A DNA stretch of 10,054 bases, from NCBI GenBank assembly GCA_025965735.1, contig JAOPWK010000169.1:1-10054 (forward strand), given 5' to 3'. Made by a program: the position numbers and the translations under genes. Of the stretch, positions 1-6,101 are shown in pieces. Each line of letters starts with the position of its first letter. The stretch's first letter is position 1. Below the pieces are notes generated by a model that saw only the letters and a program-made list of their open reading frames with translations, did not search any database and was not told the origin of the DNA. Source of the DNA: Frankiales bacterium. GTDB lineage: Bacteria; Actinomycetota; Actinomycetes; Mycobacteriales; SCTD01.

Positions 1-125
1 GCGCTGCTGTCGGCGTGGCCGGGCGCCGGCACCGGCGCGACCGGGGCAGCGGGGTCCTGCGCCGGCTGCACCGGGTCCGGCTGGTCGGCGGCGGTGGCGG
101 ACGTGTGGTCGCGGTCCTCGGGCAT
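1..125 (-). CDS. Hypothetical protein, N-terminal part only (runs off left edge)
   Basis: An open frame begins at an ATG (125-123, minus strand) and stays open for 41 codons to the window edge. A strong Shine-Dalgarno sequence, GGGGAGG, lies 8 nt upstream of the ATG. The visible residues start MPEDRDHTSATAADQ and continue as a stretch rich in Pro, Ala, Asp and Gln with several PVAPVPAP-like runs. There is no hydrophobic segment or signal peptide in the visible part, so this looks like a disordered cytoplasmic N-terminal extension before a domain that lies outside the window. Third codon positions are almost all G or C, as in the neighbouring genes. It is divergent from the thioesterase gene, with 61 bp between the two starts. 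No function can be assigned from the fragment. Confidence 0.6.
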   Translation of the reverse strand, partial: MPEDRDHTSATAADQPDPVQPAQDPAAPVAPVPAPGHADSS

Positions 126-133
126 GCCGGGAT

Positions 134-140
134 CCTCCCC
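134..140 (-). promoter_or_regulatory. Ribosome binding site of the left-edge minus-strand gene
   Basis: On the minus strand the sequence reads GGGGAGG, followed by 8 nt and then the ATG at 125-123. It is a near-perfect anti-16S match at ideal spacing. It is the main reason for treating the left-edge frame as a real gene, since the visible protein is low-complexity. Confidence 0.6.
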
Positions 141-158
141 AGGGACACCTGCGGGCAC

Positions 159-172
159 ACCGGCCGGCCGGT
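159..172. promoter_or_regulatory. 14-bp perfect palindrome between divergent genes (possible operator)
   Basis: ACCGGCCGGCCGGT reads the same on both strands. It sits midway between the divergent starts at 125 and 187 and ends 2 nt before the putative -10 box at 175-180, so a bound protein there could block the promoter. The motif is made only of CCGG units apart from its ends, and such runs arise easily in DNA this GC-rich. A regulatory role is therefore only a possibility. Confidence 0.25.
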
Positions 173-174
173 CG

Positions 175-180
175 TAGGGT
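175..180 (+). promoter_or_regulatory. Putative -10 box of a leaderless promoter for the thioesterase
   Basis: TAGGGT fits the actinobacterial TANNNT -10 consensus. It ends 6 nt before the ATG at 187, so transcription would begin at or within a base or so of the start codon. No good Shine-Dalgarno sequence precedes this ATG, which agrees with a leaderless mRNA. No convincing -35 hexamer is seen at the usual distance. Confidence 0.4.
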
Positions 181-186
181 CCGCGC

Positions 187-576
187 ATGACCGACGACTT
201 CTCCTACGACGGCTACGACAAGCACCTGGGGCTGGAGATCGTGTCCGCGACCGAGGACGAGGTCGTCGGCCGCTTCGAGGTGAGGCCGCAGCTGCTGCAG
301 CCGTACGGCCTGCTGCACGGCGGGGTGCTCTGCTCGGTCGTCGAGACCCTCGGCAGCGTGGCGGGCGCGGTGTGGTTCGGCGACCGCGGCAACGTCGTCG
401 GGACGAGCAACCACACGAACTTCCTGCGCGGGGTGCGCGAGGGGGTGCTGACCGGGACGGCCACGCCGATCCACCGGGGCCGGACGCAGCAGCTGTGGAC
501 GGTCGACATCCGCGACGAGCAGGGCCGGCTGGTGGCCAAGGGGGAGCTCCGCGTGGCGAACCTGGCCAAGGAGTGA
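187..576 (+). CDS. PaaI-family hotdog-fold thioesterase
   Basis: This is a 129-residue single-domain hotdog protein, the normal length for PaaI/4-hydroxybenzoyl-CoA-type acyl-CoA thioesterases, which hydrolyse CoA thioesters in the cytosol. The family signature is clear: PYGLLHGGVLCSVVETLGS at about residues 39-57, with the HGG at 44-46 at the start of the central helix and Glu53 as the likely catalytic acid. This is followed by the NHTNFLRGVREG strand (75-86) and a GRTQQLW...DEQGRLVAKGE end (98-120). In the family these features form the CoA-binding and oligomer-interface strands. The ATG at 187 is the only start that keeps the usual N-terminus, and it appears leaderless. The substrate cannot be told. 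The nearby genes give no pathway context, so it may be a general housekeeping or detoxifying thioesterase. Confidence 0.88.
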   Translation: MTDDFSYDGYDKHLGLEIVSATEDEVVGRFEVRPQLLQPYGLLHGGVLCSVVETLGSVAGAVWFGDRGNVVGTSNHTNFLRGVREGVLTGTATPIHRGRTQQLWTVDIRDEQGRLVAKGELRVANLAKE

Positions 577-622
577 CGGCGCAGCAGCAGGGGTAGGACC
601 ACCCGGACGTGACGGGGTGCGG

Positions 623-2014
623 ATGAACGACCAGAGCAGCAGCGGGAGCGTGCAGCCCGCCGACGAGCTGCGCCTGGAGCCGCTGGCCGCGAGCGTCCGC
701 AAGGCCCGGCGCTTCCTGCGCGAGCACCTGCGCGAGGCGGGCCGCGAGTCCTGGTCCGACGCTGCCGAGCTGGCGCTGTCCGAGGTCGTGACCAACGGCG
801 TCCTGCACGCGCACACCGAGCTGGTGGTGCGCGTCCGGCTGCTCGCCGACGCGGTCCACGTCGAGGTCTCCGACGCCAACCCCTCGCTGCCGGTGCAGCG
901 CCGCGGCCACGACGCGGAGGCGACCACGGGCCGCGGCCTGGAGCTGGTCTCCGCGTTGACCCGCGACTGCGGCGTGCGTCCTGAGGCCAGCGGCAAGGTC
1001 GTGTGGTTCGAGGTCGGTGACGAGCCGGACGAGGGCGAGGCCTCCGAGGAGGACCTGCTCGCCGCCTGGGACGTGGACAGCATCTGGGACACCGTCGACG
1101 ACGGCGCGGCGCCCGCGCCGGCGGTCGAGGAGCGGCAGGTCGTGCTCACCGGCATGCCGACCACGCTGTGGCTGGCCGCCAGGGAGCACCACCAGGCGAT
1201 CCTGCGCGAGCTGGTGCTCTACCTGGCCGAGCACGGCGACACGCTGCCGAACGTGCCGGACCTGGTGCTCGCCGACGAGGCGCGGCACCTGATCTGGACC
1301 CGGCTGATCGAGGAGATCGACCGGGCCCGCCAGGCGGGCGCCACCCGACGGCCGCTGCCGGACGGGCACCCCAGTCCGCTGCCGGACGTGCCGGGAGCGA
1401 TCGACCTGCACCTGCAGGTCCCCGTCGGCCTGGAGCCGGCCTTCGGCGCGATGCAGGACGCGCTCGACGTCGGCGAGCGACTGGCCGAGGAGGACCTGCT
1501 GCTGGTGCGGCCGGGCCTGCCGGAGATCGTGGCCGTGCGCGACTGGGCCTGCGAGCAGGTGGTCGCGCAGCTGGCCGGCGTGCCGGCGTCGCCCTGGGGC
1601 GGCACCGACCAGTCGCGCTTCACCGAGCAGGTGCACGACCGCGACGAGCCGGACGCCGTGCAGTGGGACGCCTCGGTCGTCACCGACTCCGACCGCGGGG
1701 TCGTGGCCGCCGACGACGCCAACCGGATCATCGCCATCAGCGAGCCGCTGGCCCGCACCGTCGGGTGGGACCGCGCTGACATCGTCGGGCGCCGCGTCGT
1801 CGCGCTCATCCCGCCCGCCCTGCGCGAGGCGCACGTCGCCGGCTTCAGCCGCCACCTGACCACCGGGGAGGCGCACCTGCTGGGCGTGTCCCTGACCCTG
1901 CCGGTGCTGCACAAGGACGGCAGCGAGGTGACCTGCAGCTTCCTCGTGGAGCGCGCCCCGTCCGTCAGCGGCCGCTCGGTCTACCTGGCGTGGATCGAGC
2001 CGGTCGGCTCCTGA
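623..2014 (+). CDS. RsbW-like anti-sigma kinase/ATPase domain fused to a C-terminal PAS domain
   Basis: The protein has 463 residues in three parts. Residues ~18-131 are a GHKL ATPase of the RsbW/SpoIIAB type: an N-box ELALSEVVTNGVLHA (Glu54, Asn58), a G1 box VSDANP (Asp84) and a G2 box TTGRGLELV (Gly103, Gly105). Family members phosphorylate anti-sigma antagonists or bind sigma factors. Residues ~175-320 are a mostly helical segment that I do not recognise, after an acidic linker. Residues ~348-463 resemble a PAS sensor domain (DANRIIAISEPLARTVGWDRADIVGRRVVALIPP). There is no membrane segment, so it is cytosolic. No histidine phosphoacceptor (DHp) region is seen, so it is not a standard histidine kinase. 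An ATG at 623 with GGGG 5 nt upstream is preferred; an in-frame GTG at 617 would add two residues. No sigma factor or antagonist gene adjoins it. The last 34 bp overlap the convergent transporter gene. Confidence 0.75.
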   Translation: MNDQSSSGSVQPADELRLEPLAASVRKARRFLREHLREAGRESWSDAAELALSEVVTNGVLHAHTELVVRVRLLADAVHVEVSDANPSLPVQRRGHDAEATTGRGLELVSALTRDCGVRPEASGKVVWFEVGDEPDEGEASEEDLLAAWDVDSIWDTVDDGAAPAPAVEERQVVLTGMPTTLWLAAREHHQAILRELVLYLAEHGDTLPNVPDLVLADEARHLIWTRLIEEIDRARQAGATRRPLPDGHPSPLPDVPGAIDLHLQVPVGLEPAFGAMQDALDVGERLAEEDLLLVRPGLPEIVAVRDWACEQVVAQLAGVPASPWGGTDQSRFTEQVHDRDEPDAVQWDASVVTDSDRGVVAADDANRIIAISEPLARTVGWDRADIVGRRVVALIPPALREAHVAGFSRHLTTGEAHLLGVSLTLPVLHKDGSEVTCSFLVERAPSVSGRSVYLAWIEPVGS

Positions 2015-3213
2015 GCCAGCGCACGGCGGCCCAGCAGCGCGACGAGACCGGCAGCCACGGCGGCGCCGAGCGCCACGAGGAACGCGGTACGCGCGCCCGC
2101 TCCGTCAGCGACCGCTCCGGAGACGGCGAAGCCGCCGGCCACGCCCATCCCCAGGCCGGAGTTCAGCCAGCTGAAGCCCTCCGTGCGGGCCGGCGCCGGC
2201 ACCAGCTCGTCGACGAACGCGAACGCCGCGATGAGCGTCGGGCTGATGGCGATGCCGGCCAGCAGCGCGGCCGGCGCCATGAGCGGCACCGTGGGGGCCA
2301 GCAGCAGCGGCACGAGCCCCACCGCCAGCCCCAGCAGGGACAGCAGGTACCTGCGCGGCAGCGGTGACACCCAGTGGAAGGCGCCGTACGCCAGTCCGGC
2401 CAGCGCGCTGCCGCCGGCGACGAGGGCGAGCAGCAGCCCGGCGCCCGACGTGCTGCCGCGCTCCTCGGCGAAGGCCACCATCGACACCTCGACCGTGCCG
2501 AACAGGACGCCCACGAACACCAGGGACAGGACCAGCACGGGGATGCCGCGCGCCCGCAGCGCCGAGCGGCCGCGGTGGCCGACGACGGGCAGCACGGGCG
2601 GCTCGGTCGCCCGCTGCGCGACCAGCCAGGTGGTGCCCACCACGCACAGCAGCAGCGCCAGGCCGAGCCCGACCGCCGGGTCCACCAGCGCGCCGGTGAC
2701 GACCAGCAGCGGGCCCAGCACGAAGACGACCTCGTCGACCACGGCCTCCCAGGCGTACGCCCGCTGGACCTCCGACGCCCGGCCGAGCGCGTCGAGCCGT
2801 GCGCTCCAGCGGGAGCGCACGCACGAGCCGAGCTGCGACGGGGCCGTGCTCGTCACCGAGGCGACGGCCACCAGCGACCAGGCCGGGGCGTCGCTGCCGG
2901 TGAGCAGGACCAGCGCGACGATCCCGGCCGCGCTGACCGCGAGCGCCGCCGGCAGGACCCGGCGCTGGCCGAGCCGGTCGACCAGCCGCGAGCCGAGCGG
3001 GCCGAGCGCGGCCAGGCCGAGCGCGTAGGCCGCGCTCACGACGCCGGCCAGCGCGTAGGAGCCGCGCCGGTCCTCGACGAGCAGCACCGTGCCGATGCCG
3101 AGCATGGAGATCGGCATCCGCCCGAGCAGGGCCGCCGCGGAGAAGGCGCCGACGCCCGGGATGCGCAGCAGGCTGCCGTAGCCGCGGGACACCACGGTGC
3201 TGGAGGAGCTCAC
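1981..3213 (-). CDS. Major facilitator superfamily (MFS) transporter
   Basis: This is an integral membrane protein of about 410 residues with roughly twelve hydrophobic segments, the normal MFS size. The MFS motif A between helices 2 and 3 is visible as GSRLVDRLGQRRVL (~74-87), and a central cytoplasmic loop (~205-225, rich in Arg and Gly) separates the two six-helix halves. Resemblance is to drug or small-molecule exporters of the DHA/YbfB-like sort, but the substrate cannot be read from sequence. I favour the GTG at 3213-3211 because AGGA lies 8 nt upstream on the minus strand. An ATG at 3222 has AGG directly against it, and an ATG at 3240 (419 residues) lacks a good Shine-Dalgarno sequence. 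The gene is divergent from the nucleoside-uptake operon and its 3' end overlaps the PAS-protein gene by 34 bp. It is not clearly linked in function to either. Confidence 0.85.
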   Translation of the reverse strand: MSSSSTVVSRGYGSLLRIPGVGAFSAAALLGRMPISMLGIGTVLLVEDRRGSYALAGVVSAAYALGLAALGPLGSRLVDRLGQRRVLPAALAVSAAGIVALVLLTGSDAPAWSLVAVASVTSTAPSQLGSCVRSRWSARLDALGRASEVQRAYAWEAVVDEVVFVLGPLLVVTGALVDPAVGLGLALLLCVVGTTWLVAQRATEPPVLPVVGHRGRSALRARGIPVLVLSLVFVGVLFGTVEVSMVAFAEERGSTSGAGLLLALVAGGSALAGLAYGAFHWVSPLPRRYLLSLLGLAVGLVPLLLAPTVPLMAPAALLAGIAISPTLIAAFAFVDELVPAPARTEGFSWLNSGLGMGVAGGFAVSGAVADGAGARTAFLVALGAAVAAGLVALLGRRALAQEPTGSIHAR

Positions 3214-3289
3214 TCGCACCATCCTGCACCGAGTCGACATCGTGACCGGGACATAGCGGCGTCAGCCCCCGAGCACCCCCGCGGACTAC

Positions 3290-3295
3290 TAGCGT
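3290..3295 (+). promoter_or_regulatory. Putative -10 box of the nucleoside-uptake operon
   Basis: TAGCGT fits TANNNT and lies 38 nt before the TTG start at 3334. Transcription would start near 3302, leaving a leader of about 30 nt that contains the GGAG ribosome binding site. An overlapping alternative, TACTAG, begins at 3287. No clear -35 element is present, so this is a pattern call only. Confidence 0.35.
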
Positions 3296-3323
3296 CGGTC
3301 GTCGCCCCACCACCACGATCTCT

Positions 3324-3327
3324 GGAG
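3324..3327 (+). promoter_or_regulatory. Ribosome binding site that fixes the TTG start of the lipoprotein
   Basis: GGAG is followed by six bases (AACCCC) and then TTG at 3334-3336. The frame is open for nearly 1 kb further upstream without stops, so this site, together with the signal peptide that begins right at the TTG, decides the start. Confidence 0.7.
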
Positions 3328-3333
3328 AACCCC

Positions 3334-4398
3334 TTGCGCCGATCTGCGAACGGCCGTCTGCGCCTCGCCACCGCGCTCACCGTGGCGAGCCTGGCCCTCA
3401 TGGCCTGCGGCTCCAACGACCCGGACACCGGCCGCGACACCGCCGAGCCCGGCTCCTCCGCCGCTGCCCAGTCCGACGCCAAGGTCGGGCTGGCCTTCGA
3501 CGTCGGCGGCCGCGGCGACAAGTCCTTCAACGACTCCGCCGTCGCCGGCCTCGACAAGGCCAAGGCCGAGTTCGGCTTCGAGAGCGAGGAGCTCTCGCCC
3601 AACGCCTCCGGCAGCGACCGCGGCGACAACCTCCGCCAGCTCGCCGAGGACGGCTTCAACCCCGTCATCGCCGTCGGCTTCGCCTTCGCCGAGTCGCTGC
3701 AGGCCGTCGCCACCGACTTCCCGGACACGACCTTCCTCATCGTCGACGACGCGTCGGTCAAGAGCCCGAACGTCAAGGCGCTGCTGTTCGCCGAGGAGCA
3801 GGGCTCCTTCCTGGTCGGCGCGGCCGCCGCGCTGAAGAGCAAGACCGGCAACGTCGGCTACATCGGCGGCGTCGAGACCCCGCTGCTCAAGAAGTTCGAG
3901 GCGGGCTTCGTGGCCGGCGCCAAGCAGGTCAAGCCCGACATCAAGACCCAGGTCAAGTACCTGTCCCAGCCGCCGGACTTCTCCGGCTTCGGCGCGCCCG
4001 ACAAGGGCAAGGAGACCGCCAACGGCATGTACGACGCCGGCGCGGACGTGGTCTACGCGGCCGCGGGCGGCTCGGGCGTCGGCGTCTTCCAGTCGGCTCT
4101 GGCCAAGAAGACGCTGGCCATCGGCGTCGACTCCGACCAGTACGAGTCGGTCGGCGACCCGACCCTGCAGCCGGTCATCCTCACCTCGATGCTCAAGCGC
4201 GTCGACGTCGCCGTCTACGAGTCGCTGCAGAAGTTCCTCAACGAGGAGGAGCTCCCGGCCGAGAGCGTGTTCGACCTGTCCACCGACGGCGTGGGCTACA
4301 GCACCTCGGGCGGCTTCGTGGACGACATCTCGACGCAGCTCGAGGAGCTCAAGGGCAAGATCATCTCCGGCGAGATCAAGGTCCCGACCACCCCGTAG
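3334..4398 (+). CDS. BMP/PnrA-family nucleoside-binding lipoprotein of an ABC importer
   Basis: This 354-residue lipoprotein captures substrate for the ABC importer encoded by the next three genes; family members such as PnrA and BmpA-type proteins bind purine or pyrimidine nucleosides. The N-terminus is a lipoprotein signal: basic MRRSANGRLR, a hydrophobic stretch, then the lipobox LMAC with Cys25 as the lipidation site, and a Ser/Asp/Gly-rich tether. The mature part opens with VGLAFDVGGRGDKSFNDSA (~51-69), the family's hallmark first strand and binding loop. Characteristic segments GNVGYIGG and VVYAAAGGSG are also present. It starts at TTG, supported by GGAG 6 nt upstream and by the signal peptide beginning there. 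The frame stays open far upstream only as a by-product of high GC. It heads the operon and is followed by a 147-bp gap with two hairpins, which may let it be made in excess over the membrane components. Confidence 0.93.
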   Translation: MRRSANGRLRLATALTVASLALMACGSNDPDTGRDTAEPGSSAAAQSDAKVGLAFDVGGRGDKSFNDSAVAGLDKAKAEFGFESEELSPNASGSDRGDNLRQLAEDGFNPVIAVGFAFAESLQAVATDFPDTTFLIVDDASVKSPNVKALLFAEEQGSFLVGAAAALKSKTGNVGYIGGVETPLLKKFEAGFVAGAKQVKPDIKTQVKYLSQPPDFSGFGAPDKGKETANGMYDAGADVVYAAAGGSGVGVFQSALAKKTLAIGVDSDQYESVGDPTLQPVILTSMLKRVDVAVYESLQKFLNEEELPAESVFDLSTDGVGYSTSGGFVDDISTQLEELKGKIISGEIKVPTTP

Positions 4399-4408
4399 TG
4401 CTCCCCCG

Positions 4409-4439
4409 CCGGCGGCGGCCCGTGCAGGGCCGCCGCCGG
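4409..4439 (+). terminator. Strong GC hairpin after the lipoprotein gene (attenuator or processing stop)
   Basis: A perfect 13-bp stem (4409-4421 pairing with 4427-4439) closes a 5-nt loop, GTGCA. It lies 10 nt after the lipoprotein stop codon. There is no T-run after it, so it is either an actinobacterial U-less terminator that is read through in part, or a 3'-end stabiliser of the first gene's mRNA. In binding-protein operons such hairpins commonly raise the amount of binding protein relative to the permeases. That role is inferred here. Confidence 0.6.
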
Positions 4440-4444
4440 ACGCG

Positions 4445-4506
4445 GATGATCTACCGCTCCTGGTGGGGTCGTACGGCGTGTCCCCGACCACCAGCGGTAG
4501 ATCATC
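4445..4506. repeat. 62-bp inverted repeat with perfect 14-bp arms
   Basis: The arms are GATGATCTACCGCT (4445-4458) and its exact complement AGCGGTAGATCATC (4493-4506). The interior continues to pair: after a 2x2 CC/CC internal loop, TGGT (4461-4464) pairs with ACCA (4487-4490), and GGGG (4465-4468) pairs with CCCC (4482-4485) past one bulged G. This gives about 22 Watson-Crick pairs before a small apical loop. GCG occurs directly on both sides (4442-4444 and 4507-4509), which could be a 3-bp target duplication or chance. The arms are richer in A and T than the surroundings. It may be a dispersed palindromic repeat or small non-autonomous mobile element, a regulator-binding site, or a leader structure for the ATPase mRNA. 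Confidence 0.7.
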
Positions 4507-4545
4507 GCGGAGGTGCGCCCGTTCCCCCACTCGGAAGGCCCGCGC

Positions 4546-6075
4546 ATGACCGATGACGTCGAGCCCGTCGTCCGGCTCGAGGGCATCACCAAGCGCTTCC
4601 CCGGCGTCGTCGCCAACCGCGACGTCGCCCTCGCCGTCCAGCGCGGCGAGGTGCACGCCGTCGTCGGCGAGAACGGCGCCGGCAAGTCCACGCTGATGAA
4701 GATCCTGTACGGCATGCAGCGCCCCGACGAGGGCAGCATCTCGGTCGACGGGCAGCCCGTGCGGTTCTCCAACCCGGGCGACGCGATCGCCGCCGGGATC
4801 GGCATGGTGCACCAGCACTTCATGCTGGCCGACAACCTCACCGTCCTCGAGAACGTCGTGCTCGGCGCCGAGCCGACCCGGCGCGGCATGCTCGACGTGG
4901 GCGCGGCCCGCGCCAAGATCCTCGACCTGTCCGGCCGGTACGGCCTCGGCGTCGACCCGGACGCGCTGGTCGAGGACCTCGGCGTCGGCGACCGCCAGCG
5001 CGTCGAGATCCTCAAGGTCCTCTACCGCGGCGCCCGGGTGCTGATCCTCGACGAGCCGACTGCGGTGCTCGTCCCGCAGGAGGTCGACGAGCTGTTCGCC
5101 TCGCTGACCGGGCTGCGCGCCGAGGGCGTCTCGGTCATCTTCATCAGCCACAAGCTGGACGAGGTGCTGCGCGTCGCGGACAGCGTCACCGTGCTGCGGC
5201 AGGGCACCACCGTCACCACCGTCGCCGCCGCCTCGGTCACGGCGCGCCAGCTCGCCGAGCTGATGGTCGGCAGCGCCCTGCCGACGCCCGAGACCCGCGA
5301 GTCCACCGTGACCGACGTGGTCGAGCTGGACGTGCAGGGGCTGACCGTCCGCAACCCGGCCGGTCGCGCCGTCGTCGAGGACGTGACGCTGCGGGTCCGC
5401 CGCGGCGAGGTCGTGGGCATCGCCGGCGTCGAGGGCAACGGCCAGGTGGAGCTGGTCGAGGCGCTGCTCGGCCTGCGCGCCTCCACCGGCGTCGTGCGCC
5501 TGGGCGACCGCGACCTGTCCGCGCTGTCCACCCGTGAGCGGCGCGAGAGCGGCATCGGCTACGTGCCCGAGGACCGCCACCGCCAGGGCCTGCTGCTGTC
5601 CGCCCCGCTGTGGGAGAACCGGATCCTGGGCCACCAGCGCCGCAAGCCGAACGCCAAGGGCCCGTGGATCGACCGGCGGGGGGCGCGCGCGGACACCGAG
5701 CGCATCGTGCGCGAGTACGGCGTGCGGACCCCCGGCATCGACGTCCCGGCGTTCGCCCTGTCCGGCGGCAACCAGCAGAAGCTGGTCATCGGCCGCGAGA
5801 TGAGCGATTCCCCGTCGCTGCTCGTCGCCTCCCACCCGACCCGCGGCGTCGACGTCGGCGCGCAGGCCGCGGTGTGGGACCACATCCGGGCGGCCCGCCG
5901 CGACGGCCTCGCCGTCCTGCTGGTCTCCGCCGACCTCGAGGAGCTGATCGGCCTGTCCGACACGCTGGTCGTCATGCTGCGCGGCCGGCTGGTCGCGACG
6001 CTGGACCCGGCCACGACGACGCCGGAGAGCCTCGGCAGCGCGATGACCGGCGCCGCCGGCGAGGGCGCCGCATGA
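4546..6075 (+). CDS. Nucleoside ABC importer, double-domain ATPase (NupA/YufO type)
   Basis: The 509-residue protein has two ABC domains in tandem and would drive import through the two permeases encoded next. Domain 1 has Walker A GENGAGKST (41-49), the Q-loop (Gln90 in MVHQHF), a divergent signature LGVGDRQ (145-151), Walker B RVLILDEP (164-171) and H-loop His202. Domain 2 is degenerate: its P-loop reads GVEGNGQ (294-300) without the Lys-Ser/Thr, and its Walker B region reads LLVASHPTRG, so the usual Asp and Glu are absent. Its signature LSGGNQQ (405-411) is intact. This fits one working composite site (Walker A of domain 1 with LSGGQ of domain 2), as in the RbsA/YufO families. The ATG at 4546 is chosen because GGAAGG lies 7 nt upstream; an in-frame GTG at 4513 lacks one. 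The gene follows the two-hairpin gap after the lipoprotein gene. Confidence 0.93.
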   Translation: MTDDVEPVVRLEGITKRFPGVVANRDVALAVQRGEVHAVVGENGAGKSTLMKILYGMQRPDEGSISVDGQPVRFSNPGDAIAAGIGMVHQHFMLADNLTVLENVVLGAEPTRRGMLDVGAARAKILDLSGRYGLGVDPDALVEDLGVGDRQRVEILKVLYRGARVLILDEPTAVLVPQEVDELFASLTGLRAEGVSVIFISHKLDEVLRVADSVTVLRQGTTVTTVAAASVTARQLAELMVGSALPTPETRESTVTDVVELDVQGLTVRNPAGRAVVEDVTLRVRRGEVVGIAGVEGNGQVELVEALLGLRASTGVVRLGDRDLSALSTRERRESGIGYVPEDRHRQGLLLSAPLWENRILGHQRRKPNAKGPWIDRRGARADTERIVREYGVRTPGIDVPAFALSGGNQQKLVIGREMSDSPSLLVASHPTRGVDVGAQAAVWDHIRAARRDGLAVLLVSADLEELIGLSDTLVVMLRGRLVATLDPATTTPESLGSAMTGAAGEGAA

Positions 6076-6101
6076 CCGCACGGATCGGGGGCCTGGCATG
6101 A
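6072..6101 (+). other. 9-codon bridging open frame between ATPase and first permease
   Basis: An ATG at 6072 overlaps the ATPase stop codon as ATGA. It opens a frame reading MTARIGGLA, whose TGA (6099-6101) overlaps the permease ATG (6098-6100), again as ATGA. The result is two 4-nt overlaps in series across a 22-bp gap. It could let ribosomes that finish the ATPase re-initiate and be delivered to the permease start. It has no feature suggesting a working peptide, and chance is possible. Confidence 0.3.

Noticed and set aside
594..599. TAGGAC as a -10 box for the anti-sigma/PAS gene
   Set aside because: The last base deviates from TANNNT and there is no -35 at a good distance. The gene may simply be transcribed with the thioesterase 46 bp upstream.
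2374..3333. Upstream extension of the lipoprotein frame
   Set aside because: It lies antisense to the MFS gene, reads as an Arg/Gln/Ala-rich artefact, and would bury the signal peptide. The TTG at 3334 has its own ribosome binding site.
4498..4503. TAGATC in the right arm of the 62-bp palindrome as a -10 box for the ATPase
   Set aside because: It lacks the final T of TANNNT and no -35 element is seen at 16-18 nt upstream. The match also follows from the palindrome itself.
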